A stretch of 64,000 bases of DNA, taken from positions 99,687,717-99,751,716 of the forward strand of contig OX328124.1 of NCBI GenBank assembly GCA_946811695.1, read 5' to 3'. The DNA comes from Gonocerus acuteangulatus (taxonomy: Eukaryota > Arthropoda > Insecta > Hemiptera > Coreidae). Positions 54,054 to 64,000 of this stretch are shown one piece after another. How positions within the stretch are numbered: position 1 is the stretch's first letter; each line of letters starts with the position of its first letter. Made by a program: the position numbers and the translations under genes. A model generated the notes under the pieces. The model was given only the letters and a program-made list of their open reading frames with translations. It was not told the DNA's origin and did no database searches.

Positions 54054-54147
54054 GGCCAATGACCATATCACGTCCATTGACCATTCGATCAACGAGGTTA
54101 AGCAACGTCGGGTTCAATTCTGATAGAGAACATTGATGGGGATGAAT
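54054..54147 (+). pseudogene. 5S rRNA-derived fragment
   Basis: GCCAATGACCATATCACGTCC, then TTCGATCAACGAGGTTAAGCAACGTCGGG, matches the first 70 positions of 5S rRNA with several changes, including the box A and box C regions. The remainder diverges. An A-rich run follows at about 54247-54261, consistent with a 5S-headed SINE. Confidence 0.7.
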
Positions 54148-54214
54148 TTGTAAAGGTTGGAAACCTATAAATAACCCAGCCCTAACAGGGCTATTGGCTG
54201 CTAAACAATATTAC

Positions 54215-54301
54215 ATAGTTAAGAGTAAGAAAAAAGGGTTACTTGAAAAAAAAAAAAAAAAGATAAATAAAGTAAAATAAATAATTAAATTTGAAAAACA
54301 A

Positions 54302-54356
<55 letters not shown>

Positions 54357-54480
54357 TAATATATATTAATTATATATATATTAATATATATTAATCGTCT
54401 AGGGCGGTCATGACCTAAACGATTTATGCCGTTAAACACCCAACCCTTCTTACTCTTAACTAAATTCTATGTAAACAATA
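54215..54480. repeat. Inverted repeat around TA tract
   Basis: TACATAGTTAAGAGTAAG...AAGGGTT (54214-54240) is inverted as AACCCTTCTTACTCTTAACTAAATTCTATGTA (about 54440-54472). The (TA)n tract (54309-54390) lies between. Confidence 0.7.
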
Positions 54481-55334
54481 GTTTTAATAGCTCAAGAAAC
54501 CTTTGCTACTTATGTTACAAATAAAAATATCTTTCATAACATTATTTTATGATAAACATTTTGTTCACTGTATTGTAATTTTTGTATTTATGTGTTCCCT
54601 GAAAAAAGCTACGAGAGAGCACGCTGAAACGTTCACAATATAGTTTTTTCCCGAAAATCAGTTGTTTTTTCTTAGCACAATCCCGACTACTGAAATGATT
54701 TAAGGAAGCACAGATTCTATCCTATCCTAAAAACGCATTGGAAACACGCCAAGCGCATGATTGCTAGGCGTATAAGTGTTTATTAATAAGGCGCCTGTAG
54801 GGGCATTCCGATGACATAAGCCACCCACGTGCATAGTTTCCCCGGACTATGTGGAATTGTTATCTTCTTTATTTCAGCACTCCTGATAACAGCCTCCTTA
54901 AATGGTCCTACATGACTTCACCACGCCTATCCATAACTTTGAGATCGATATCTTCTATATTTATTTTTATTGGTCTCTCAAACTGCTAAAATAAATATTA
55001 TGAAACACGGAAAATCAGTCAGCATTCATTATTATAATTGAGAATGTTGTAGTTTTGCATAAATATCTCTTTTGACTACTATAATTTAAAAGGAATCCAT
55101 TCTACAGGACAAAATTAATTAAGAGAATTTCTCAAAAAGATAACTATAAATGTAAAGGACGAACGCCACCTTGACATTAAAAAGAAAATCCGTTCTCCCC
55201 TTTTATTTTACTTATTCACAGACCAATATAGACTCTTCTGTGCAGCTTCCATCTTTAAGATCATCAAGACAAAACAAAACTTCAAACATTTTCGGAAAAC
55301 ATAATTATTAGGTAGCAGAGAATTCTAAATAAAT
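54481..55334. other. Unassigned stretch
   Basis: Contains the CTGAAAAAAGC...GCTGAAACG motif (54600-54632). No gene supported. Confidence 0.4.
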
Positions 55335-55460
55335 AGGTGTATACATACAATAAAATTCTAACGGATCCCTGTCTGCACATAGATGATATGTAGGGAAAAA
55401 TACTATTGGGGGCTTTATCAACGCAATAGTACCCAAAACAATGATTTTTAGAATTTTTGT
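55335..55460 (-). repeat. Arthropod-type repeat end, fragment
   Basis: ATACAATAAAATTCTAACGGATCCCTGTCTG to AATGATTTTTAGAATTTTTGTCTG, about 85% identical to 55955-56045. Confidence 0.65.
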
Positions 55461-55559
55461 CTGTTTGTCTGTGCTTGGTATTCAAAGAATCAGCTTATCC
55501 GATTTAGTTGCGGTTTTCACTAATATATTGTGGTAAGATTCACTTAGCATTTAGTGTTT

Positions 55560-55935
55560 GTTTCATGTCAATCGGTTCATAAATAAAGAAAAAAGCCAAT
55601 GTAAAGAATCACGTCGAACCTTTCATGAACAATCGTTAACACGATGCACCAGAGGTTTTTTTTCTGTCACGAAACTTGGTATACAGTATTCCCTTATCAA
55701 ATGGTTGAACGAGTTCGTTAACTGGCAAAATTGGTTCATCTGGAGGGGGGGTTTACTCCATACACAAAGTAGTTATTCGCCCATACCGGCCGCAATTATT
55801 ATTGTATTGCAACTAAACTCGGTATTCGTTGTGGAAATATTACTAGAAAAATATGTTGTAACAAAAACTAAATCGGTTAATTAGGAGGGTGGGCTTATCC
55901 TGGACCCAAAAATTACCAACTTGCCACTACCAGCC
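55560..55935 (+). repeat. Family A fragment
   Basis: CGTTAACACGATGCACCAGAGG, GTCACGAAACTTGGTATACAG, ACGAGTTCGTTAAC and two G-run units match family A, diverged. Confidence 0.7.
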
Positions 55936-55939
55936 GAAA

Positions 55940-56335
55940 TCTATCTATACATATAATAAAATTCTAACGGATCGCTGTCTGTAGGTATATGGGAAAAATA
56001 CTATTGGGGCCTTTAACGCAATAGAACAATGATTTTTGGTCTGTTTGTTTGTTTATCTGTTTGTCTGTATGTCTGCTCTCTGTCAGACACTCTTGGGATT
56101 ACCAATCTCTAAGGGATCAGCTTAGTGGCTCTGTCACGATTTAGCAATCCTAGCAGCCTGTATGCTTGATCCCTTTGGCTATACGTCTAACAACGTGTAT
56201 AGAGAAGCATTACTGTAAAGTAGATTTTTTTAAACACCCATACGGCGGTGTTTATAATCCAAAAAATATATATATACAAAAATTCTGCCCTAAATCACTA
56301 TCCACACGGACGAAGTCACGGGCACGGCTAGTTTT
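55940..56335 (-). repeat. Arthropod-type repeat with GACGAAGTCACGGGCACGGCTAG end
   Basis: ATACATATAATAAAATTCTAACGG at one end and ACGAAGTCACGGGCACGGCTAG at the other. Read on the minus strand, the latter end is CTAGCCGTGCCCGTGACTTCG, the same type as the start of 2780-3957. The interior is short and non-coding. Confidence 0.6.
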
Positions 56336-57552
56336 AAATAAAAATGCTTATATTTTGTCTTTCCACGTGGGTCATTACTTCTATATTGTTACATCTGTTT
56401 GTAAATGCCTATTTTCATCACAAACGGTATTACGTTTTCCCTTGCTAATTATTATAAACTTTACTTGGATCAATATGGGTTCTACAAATCCATCTTCATT
56501 GCAAAGTTGACTGGAGGCAGGAGTCCTTTAATGGTGCATAAGAGCGGCATAGCCATAGCCTTCATTCATCTATAGCCTTCACTTTAGCTAGATTTTTGCT
56601 AATGACCGCTTGAAATTCAATCCAATGGTGCATGTCGTTCTTGTGTGAGTAGATAGAAAATATGGTTACGAGCTCAATAACAAATATCAAAAAAAAAAAA
56701 AAAAAGCTCACGAGCAAAAAAGTTAAAGTAGTTTATTGTGATTTTGTGAAAATGCCTGCATAGTCATTGATGAACTATAATTAAACATATTAATAAGAAA
56801 CAAATTTAAAAAAAAAGAAGAAAAGGAAACTCAGTTTATTTTTATGTTTTTATTTTGACATATAATTTATGTTTAGACAATAAACATATTATGTTTATTG
56901 TCTAGAAAGGTATTTTGAATTTACTGAATATCTGTCCTCATTGTCTATTTTTAATTTTAAGAAACTGTAGTTGTGGATAGGTCATATTACTATCAAGTAT
57001 TTTTATTATCACAAATTTCTAAAAGAGAGAATACGCTATAGAGGTTTATATTTCTTTTCACTTATCAAATTTACTGCAAATAGAATAGGATTGAGCGTGA
57101 AACAGAAGGCAAATTACATAGACTTTTTTTGTTGTCATATTTCTTACTTAAAGAATATCAATCATTTCCTCTTAATCCCTTAGGACATTTAGAATATCTA
57201 CAATATTTGTAGAAAACATTAAAAATAATAATGTTAAGCATAATAAGGATTGCATAAGCTAATAATTGTGTATGAAGTAAAACCAGGATGTGTGAAATAT
57301 TTGACAGCTAAAACGGCGGGAGATTTGAACGGGCGAGTAGAGGCGGTGATCTAGATATGACTGCATTGTTCCTAATTAATTCAAACAGCCTTTATATCTT
57401 TCTTTATTGCCGCTTAAATCAACCCAGCACTTTTATAGAGCACCAATTTATTTCAGACTCTTAAATGTCCTTCTCAATTTAGGATGACCGTTGCCTGTAC
57501 TCATATTTGGATTATTTATATCCTTCGAATTTGGGAAATTACATCATGCTTT

Positions 57553-57558
<6 letters not shown>
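56336..57558. other. Unassigned stretch
   Basis: AT-rich. An AACATATTATGTTTATTGTCTAGA palindrome occurs near 56875-56905. No gene supported. Confidence 0.4.

Positions 57559-57614
<56 letters not shown>
57559..57614. repeat. (TA)n microsatellite
   Basis: About 28 TA units. Confidence 0.95.
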
Positions 57615-57617
<3 letters not shown>

Positions 57618-59890
57618 ATAACTACTATACTACTCCTCCTCCAAAAATGTCCGAAAATACGAACACTTTATTATCGCTATTTCATTAAATTAAATTATTG
57701 TGTGAAGCACACTTTAACCGTATTCTTCACATTACATTATTTTTTAAAAGCTCGTCCGGTAAAAAACGTATGTTATTTCTAGCCAGAGTTAAAATTATCA
57801 GAGTTTACCGTAGTTAATAAAGCCAAATTTATATTATAAAGTAGAAATGAGTTTTAAATGCTAATTTTCCGGCTTAAATTTCAAACCTTCTTAGGACAGA
57901 GATAAAAATGTAGTACAGATGACAAATATTAGTAGCAATTACTGACTAAATTAAAAATAAATAATTCAAATTTTAACATGAATATAAAATGATGTTATGT
58001 AGAAATGTACACTGATAATTACAAATTAAAATGACCCATGCAGTCGAGGTATCTGAAAAAAAGAAAAATGTTTTTCTATGAATTTCCTTTTAGGTTTATT
58101 ACATTCTGTATATGACTGCAACTGGTAATATGCATGCATTATGAGAGATTTAAATGTCCTTAAATAACGTCAGAAAGACGCCCAGATAACATCATAAACG
58201 TCATGACCTATCCATGACCTATCCAAGGTCCCTTCTGCTCCGACCAATGGAGTTGAAAAGAGACTGGTCCGATACAGTCCGGTAATTTCTATGGGTAATT
58301 TTAAATGCTGCAAAGAAAACACTATTTTACAATTTAAACAATTATGTATTTTCCTTCACTATTCAAATTTCTGGTCTTCTTAGAGTTACTTTTTGATTTC
58401 ATTGCTGTAGAAAGACTCTGGTTTTGATACAAACAAATCCGAGGTAAATCCTGTTTCATTTAGTACATCCTGATTCAAATTGAACTTTTTCACAAGTAAA
58501 AAAAGGTTTGTAAGGCACAAAATAAGATAACATTTATATAAGCAGGATGCGGTTTACGCACCCTTCGCGAGCAGTTTTTAATCTATGACTTGAATCCATC
58601 CTTTCTGCCATCCGGCCCACAGCTAATTGTGGGTCTGACCCCACAAGACTTTTAATAATGTTGTTATTAATTAACTGGAAAATAGTGGTCCTGAACGGGG
58701 TTCATCATAAATGCTGTTTTCTCCAAATTCAATTTTTTTAAACCATTTTTAGGCAGTCATTACAATGGTAGTATGTTCACCATGTAGGCTATCAATTTTT
58801 AACGCTGCATAACAGAATATTCGCTACACTAAAATAAAAATTTAACACAGCACGTTCTTATTAATTATAGAAATTCATTTTCATTGGGTCCTAATTTTCG
58901 TCCGATGTTGACGAAACGTTTTGAACGACTGACGAATACATTAGACAAGCGAGAGTAATTTTCGAAAGGTTCGAAATCTTATTTGGTCAAGTTTCCAGTC
59001 ATAGTCAATGCCATGCGTGCTTTTAATGCGCACTGGCGTATAGACGGACCTAATAAGTAAAGACGATTGTACAATTAGTAGATGGTTAGGATAATTTTTG
59101 AAACCATCTTGAAGAGACCTACAAAAAAAAAAAAATATAACCAAGATTTGTTTATTTATTTTAGCACAATTTTGAATGACTGCGCGCCAGCAGCTTTCTA
59201 CCTTCCTTCGAAAACTCATTCACATCAACCTAAGAACCTATTACTCCCGACAAGCCATTGGACAATATCCACCGGCAGTTGGAAGACGAACACCACAATC
59301 CCAAGTGGATAGGTTAGTGTTGATAGGTTATGGTGGGCGTTCCTGTCTCTGATTTACAGCAACTCTCGCACCCCGCTAACAATACACAGCTACGGTCTGA
59401 CTCCACTCCTTCGGACCAAGACCACTGAATAATTCCGTTTTGCCAGACTCCCGAGGAGCGGTGGTCCCTTGTTTTATGACTTGCGCAGGGTGTAGGCCTT
59501 TTCGTCGCCTCACAGACAAGTAAGCACGCAGACGTCAGGCGGCCGTATTTTAAAACAACTTAAGAATAATATTTTATTCATTATTACCCGAAAAGGAAAT
59601 GTATAATTTTGCCGATAGCTAATGCATAAGAATCTGCTTTTATGCTCAGTACTATTATAGTTTTCAATATCATAAAACGGCTATAAACATTCATAAAATA
59701 TTTCTATGTCTTTACAATATGAAAAAGAAATTCTAAATTATCCATAATCAAATTATTTGCGGAATTGGTCAGGCAACTACACAGCAGATGCTTTCAATAA
59801 GCAAACACCTAAACAAGGAAACGAAAACTTAAATACATCGTAAGCTGAAAAGAATACTGGTGTCCGCCACAATATGGTCCTCATCAAAGG
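57615..59890. other. Unassigned stretch
   Basis: No gene, RNA or repeat supported. A GC-richer patch lies at about 59340-59545. Confidence 0.4.
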
Positions 59891-60000
59891 AAGTTACATT
59901 TTTAGATATGTATGTACGCTTTGATAAATTTAAGATAATCAATAATATTCTGAAAGGTTTCTGGTTTCAAAGCGTACATACATATCTATAAATGTAAGTT
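59891..60000. repeat. Hairpin with 34-bp arms
   Basis: Arms 59891-59924 and 59967-60000 pair at 32 of 34 positions (core TAGATATGTATGTACGCTTTGA), with a 42-nt loop. The size would suit a small RNA precursor or a tiny MITE. Confidence 0.85.
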
Positions 60001-60191
60001 CTCTTGTTAAAAAAAAAATATATAGATTTAGATTAAAATATAATACAGTAAAATATAAACATTAGTAAAGATTTGAAATTTTAAATATTAAATAATTTAA
60101 TAATTTTCGGCTAATTTAAACAATAGGGTATACTAGTGCTAATGTCATTGCAGTCTAGTTATTATTATTAAATCTTTGTATAATAAATGAT
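60001..60191. other. Unassigned stretch
   Basis: AT-rich, no feature. Confidence 0.4.
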
Positions 60192-60271
60192 GCCAACGGC
60201 CTTAGCCACGTTAAATACAACGGTTCCAGTAGGTCACCGAAGATAAGCAACGTCGGGTTGCTTATCTTCGG
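60192..60271 (+). pseudogene. 5S rRNA 5' fragment ending in a snapback hairpin
   Basis: GCCAACGGCCTTAGCCACG to AAGCAACGTCGGG is the first two thirds of a 5S rRNA with changes. It then turns back: CCGAAGATAAGCAA (60237-60250) is followed after CGTCGGG by its exact reverse complement (60258-60271). Confidence 0.75.
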
Positions 60272-60683
60272 CACAATGAGATTATTTGAAATAATATGAT
60301 TTTTGAATGATTTGAAAATATATTTTGATTTTTTCGAAGTCTAATCAGAACTTGAATGTTTAATTTCGACCATATCAGTGCTGATATTATGTTAGATGAA
60401 AAATTAAATATTATTTTATGTTCAATTGTTGAAGTTCATGAATTGTTTACACGTAATATAATACTCAGGGTAAACACAGGCTAGACAGAGTTGTTATAAA
60501 TGTTATTAGCTTTCATTTTAAAAACAATGAATTGAAATCGGATAAGATTTAGAGGCTGTAGCCTTTTCTGAAACACAAAATGTCGTTTGGTCCCATTGTG
60601 CGCCGATGGGCATTCGGTCTTTAACGTGTTTAAGGGTAACCTATAGATAGCCCTGCGCTAATAGCCCAAAGTTTCATGTACCG

Positions 60684-60687
<4 letters not shown>
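60272..60687. other. Unassigned stretch
   Basis: No feature recognised. Confidence 0.4.

Positions 60688-60738
<51 letters not shown>
60688..60738. repeat. (TA)n microsatellite
   Basis: About 25 TA units. Confidence 0.95.
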
Positions 60739-60741
<3 letters not shown>

Positions 60742-61510
60742 TTTGTAAAACTATAGTCCTACAGGTAATATTTCCTGTCAATAAACATACCCCCTTGTGG
60801 TAAATAAATACATTTCGCTGAACACGCGACTTTAGAATATACAATATGGCTCACAGGTGTGTTTCAAGCTGGACAATAATATAATATACAAAAGACCATT
60901 GAAATAAATTGTTACAGTAAAACACGATGCAAAGTGAAATTACACTTTTTATTTTATACATTACTGAAAGAAGAATAAGTATTTAATGTTCTCGAGCTAA
61001 CAACGTTCTCCGAACAAAGTAAGAATAACAACAACATTACAATGTTAAACAGTTACATTTGTTGCCGGACGACTTTATATACACCGTAAGAAGTGCAATA
61101 AAAACGCCAACTGATTGCTGGTTTTGTCCAGTTATCCGACCATCTGTATTGTAATTCTCCAAGAAGCACAGTGACATCTCCTCGATGGTTGACATTGAAC
61201 TGCAACCGTAAACAGGCTTGTAGCACAATTAGTGATGTCATTACCAAGACCTCAGTCCATATTCTGGCAGTCTGCCCTTTCTTATATTACAACATTCTGC
61301 AATTTACAACCTTGCTCCCAATATCGCCACCATAATTATGACTAACTGCTCTCCATGGGTATGTCCAATTAATTTTACACAGTAATGCAAAGGCGGGTTA
61401 CTTTCACATATGACAGAAAACTCTTGAAAGGCGAAATAATTTCCTATTAATTTCGAATAGGAATAAAACCCAAGGATGGAAAGCGAGAAAATCTAGCTTT
61501 CAAATTTTCC
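60739..61510. other. Unassigned stretch
   Basis: No gene supported. Confidence 0.4.
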
Positions 61511-61514
61511 TTAA

Positions 61515-61625
61515 CCCATTAGCGCCGGAGTTTCTATTTTTTCAAAACTTTAAACGTTTTTGCGGTATTCGCGAGTAAACAAAGCAGCTCCAGTTTACCA
61601 TATTGTAATGCACGGCGATATTGGG
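61515..61625. mobile_element. piggyBac-type MITE
   Basis: 111 bp flanked on both sides by TTAA (61511-61514 and 61626-61629), with imperfect ends CCCATTAGCGCCG and CGGCGATATTGGG. TTAA target duplications and CCC...GGG tips are the hallmark of piggyBac-mobilised elements. No ORF. Confidence 0.75.
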
Positions 61626-61810
61626 TTAATAAATGAATAAGAAATGATAATAACTGTTTCTAAAGGGGTAATACTACCTTGTGCGATCATAATCAAAGTC
61701 ATTTACTTGAATTTATAAGTAACAAATAAATCAATTCTTTATGTCTAACTTTTTATATGCGATGTTAAAGTATCCAAAAACAATAAGTTTCAATTCTTCG
61801 AAAAAAAAAA

Positions 61811-62018
61811 TGGCGGGGCTGTGTCTAACGAACGGAAAACCTCTTTTTCACGGGCGATAGTCTGTAGGAGGAAATTTTTAATCTACCGCGAAAAATTAAA
61901 ATTATTCCGAAAGGAGTTGGTTAAATCTAGTAAAGCACGTAGGATTTTTGAGAATTATTTTTCGAAAATGGTGAACAATTATTCCTTTTTTATTAAAAAA
62001 TACGTCGAAAACCGGTAA
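61811..62018 (+). other. Small basic ORF, unidentified
   Basis: From the ATG at 61821 (or the in-frame upstream sequence from AAAATGGCG) an open frame of 65 codons (SRAIVCRRKFLIYREKLKLF and similar) is strongly basic. No recognised domain, no conservation evidence. It could be chance. Confidence 0.15.
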
Positions 62019-62303
62019 TAAAATCGTTATAATTCAATGAATCGAAAAACTCCTACGTACTTAACTATCAAATATCATTGGGAAGTTGCAGTGAAAATTT
62101 GAAGTTGATCGAGAAAAAATTGAATACTCCAGAGTATCGTTTTGAGAAAACAACTTTAAAATTGAATGTTCTGAAATGATCATTCTTTTCCTACTTAATT
62201 TTTGTTTTCATTTTTTCTTGTAAAAACGATTAAAAACATACGCTTTAATTTTGAAATGTATTGAAGGAGGACCAAAAAAAAAAAAACTTAACAATTAAAA
62301 AAG
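62019..62303. other. Unassigned stretch
   Basis: AT-rich, no feature. Confidence 0.4.
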
Positions 62304-63347
62304 TCCGTCACGCAGGAGCTGCATAACTAAGCACTTTCCTCAGAATTTGGGTAGTGTAGACTGCTTTCCAGAACAATTTGCTTAAAATATCCTACATAAA
62401 TAAAATAAAAACATGAATACTTCTCTTTTAATTTCGTAATGAGTAACTGATAAATTATTAATTTGCTTCCAGAGTTATGTTTACACATGGTACCTACTAC
62501 ACTACGTAATAAATACAAAAAACCTCGTATTATCGTATTTTGATCTAACGCAGGAACCGGATACAGTCCCTCTAGCGCTCCTTGCGGCGCCTTTGTGAAC
62601 CTATATCTGGCTGGCTTTTCTATTGAAATATATTACAAAGTAAACCCCCCTTTCCTATTGACCGATTCAGCTCATTTTTACAACACTTCTTTCTCATGAG
62701 TTACCCACGACGTATACCGCGTTTCGTTCCAATACAGCAGAAATTACGACCAGTATGAGTATATTAGTAATTTGGGTCCGGAGTAAACCCCCCCTCCTAA
62801 TTAACCGATTTAGTTTATTTTTACAACACATATTTACCTGTAGATTACCACTACGAATACCGAGTTTCGTCGAAATATACCAAAAATCACGGTTGGTAGT
62901 GGCGAATTGGTATTGTGGGTCTGGAGTAAACCCCCCCCCCCTCCTAATGAACCGATTTAGTTTATTTTTACAACACATATTTACCTGTAGATTACCACTA
63001 TGAATACCGAGTTTCGTCGAAATATACCTAAAACCACGGCTGGTAGTGGCGAATTGGTATTGTCGGTCCGGAGTAAACCCCCCCCCTCCTCATGAACCGA
63101 TTTAGTTCATTTTTATATCTCACTTTTCTCTCTATATTACCACTACGAATACCAAGTTTTGTTGAAATATAACAAATATTACGGCTAAAATGGTCAAATT
63201 AGTGTTTTGGGTTCGGGGTAAACCCCCCCCCCTTCCAGTGGACCGATTTTGGTGGTTAACGAACTCGTTCAATCGTTTGCTAATTGAATGCTATATACCA
63301 AGTTTCGTGACGAAAAAACAAAAACTCTGGCCGCTATCGTGTTAACA

Positions 63348-63397
<50 letters not shown>

Positions 63398-63551
63398 TAT
63401 ATATATATATATATATAGATATATATAAATTTTAACGGGGGTAATTTTCGGTGTCTACTAGGTAGGATCGATAAAGATTTGAAGAAATTTTTCAAAAATT
63501 CCGTCATGAGTCCAACCTCAATAGCTACTTTCCTTCGGAGGAAAGTGCTAA
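62304..63551 (-). mobile_element. Family A repeat, copy 3 (complete, inverted)
   Basis: 1,248 bp. On the plus strand it begins TCCGTCACGCAGGAGCTGC and ends with the hairpin ACTTTCCTTCGGAGGAAAGT and GCTAA. G-run landmarks (GTAAAC) at 62640, 62783, 62925, 63073 and 63218 give units of 142-148 bp. The (TA)n tract is at about 63350-63427. A 63-codon ORF on the minus strand (62518-62327) matches the 1019-1219 ORF. Confidence 0.85.
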
Positions 63552-63722
63552 AAGGGACCGATCAAAGCTCACTCAATAAATAAATTATCTTCAAATAAAA
63601 ATCGCGTTCATTCAGCATCGGGGTTTTTTTTTCATTCACATAAACACTTTAGGATATAATGTTTGATTAGTTCAGGAAGTAGTTTAGCCCATAAAAAAAT
63701 GGTAAAAGTGTCCGGAGTGGAT

Positions 63723-63726
<4 letters not shown>
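63552..63726. other. Short unassigned spacer
   Basis: No feature. Confidence 0.4.
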
Positions 63727-63764
<38 letters not shown>

Positions 63765-64000
63765 CAAATTCTATATCTCCTTTATTGATATTTACAATCT
63801 GTACAAATATGTACAATAAGTAAATTTGAACTTACAATGGCAACACACTGGATGAGATGAGGGGAGAAGGCAGACATTACTGCTACTCCCAATAAAATTG
63901 GTTGAACTATGTACACTATTTACAATATTTACACAATTTCTTGCAATAAGTTGTCTCGTGGCCAATGGCGGTGGAGGCGGCGAGAAGGATTATCAGGAAT
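63727..64000 (-). pseudogene. Retroposed 3' end with poly(A) tail (LINE or processed transcript)
   Basis: On the minus strand, a coding end (IPDNPSRRLHRHWPRDNLLQ, then EIV and a TAA at 63931-63929), about 165 bp of 3' UTR, an AATAAA signal about 18 bases before the end, and a poly(A) of about 38 (63727-63764 as T). This is the structure of a reverse-transcribed polyadenylated RNA. The rest lies beyond the window. Which LINE or gene it is cannot be said. Confidence 0.65.

Noticed and set aside
62640..63230. CRISPR-like or satellite array
   Set aside because: Units of 142-148 bp are repeated throughout with no spacer/repeat alternation, and the genome is eukaryotic. They are internal units of family A.

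Overview
This is eukaryotic, AT-rich, intergenic or intronic DNA made mostly of transposable-element layers. A Jockey-clade LINE, an R1-like LINE, a CsRn1-type Ty3/Gypsy element, Tc1/mariner relics, tRNA- and 5S-derived SINEs and about twenty (TA)n tracts together point to an arthropod, most likely an insect. That is an inference from element types, not from a host gene. No complete host gene is visible. Two short phase-compatible exon candidates (15790-15910 and 18558-18616, + strand) are the only hint of one.

Layout. 1-9900: a family-A repeat, a tRNA-SINE, an arthropod-type repeat carrying a decayed protein fragment, a truncated foldback element running into a 200-N gap, a LINE tail, a 5S relic, a 280-bp inverted repeat and SINE pieces. 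9922-14624: a young Ty3/Gypsy element with 389-bp LTRs (4 differences), a 4-bp target duplication, a tRNA-Trp primer site, a CHCC Gag, a GGGAAAC slip site directly before the gag stop, and two premature stops. 14.6-25 kb: exon candidates and relics (SINE, LINE, mariner, MITE). 25-27 kb: a dead Tc1 element with an IR/DR-like end structure. 28.8-31.7 kb: a SINE with a (TA)n tail, a Ginger-like non-autonomous element with a large hairpin, and family A copy 2.

37.3-47.1 kb is the best-preserved part and is a three-level nest. A MITE with ATGGGCGTAT ends is split by an R1-like LINE (13-bp target duplication). That LINE is split, between its two ORFs, by a Jockey LINE (11-bp target duplication) whose ORF1 and 900-aa ORF2 are both open and overlap by 14 bases. 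The R1-like ORF2 has a stop and several frameshifts.

47-64 kb: a possible solo LTR, a LINE RNase H fragment, SINE copies, a Harbinger transposase fragment beside a CTCF-like site, a pair of overlapping long palindromes made of a TA-flanked foldback element (51238-53729), 5S relics, a 34-bp hairpin, a piggyBac-type MITE, family A copy 3 (inverted relative to copies 1 and 2), and the poly(A)-tailed 3' end of a retroposed transcript.

The elements depend on each other as usual: LINEs supply reverse transcriptase for the SINEs, and transposases elsewhere would mobilise the MITEs. I found no new enzymatic system. The unusual items are family A with its 143-bp internal tandem units and conserved 63-66-aa ORF, the Ginger-like hairpin element, the TA-flanked palindromes, and a recurring CTGA/stem/GAAAC motif.
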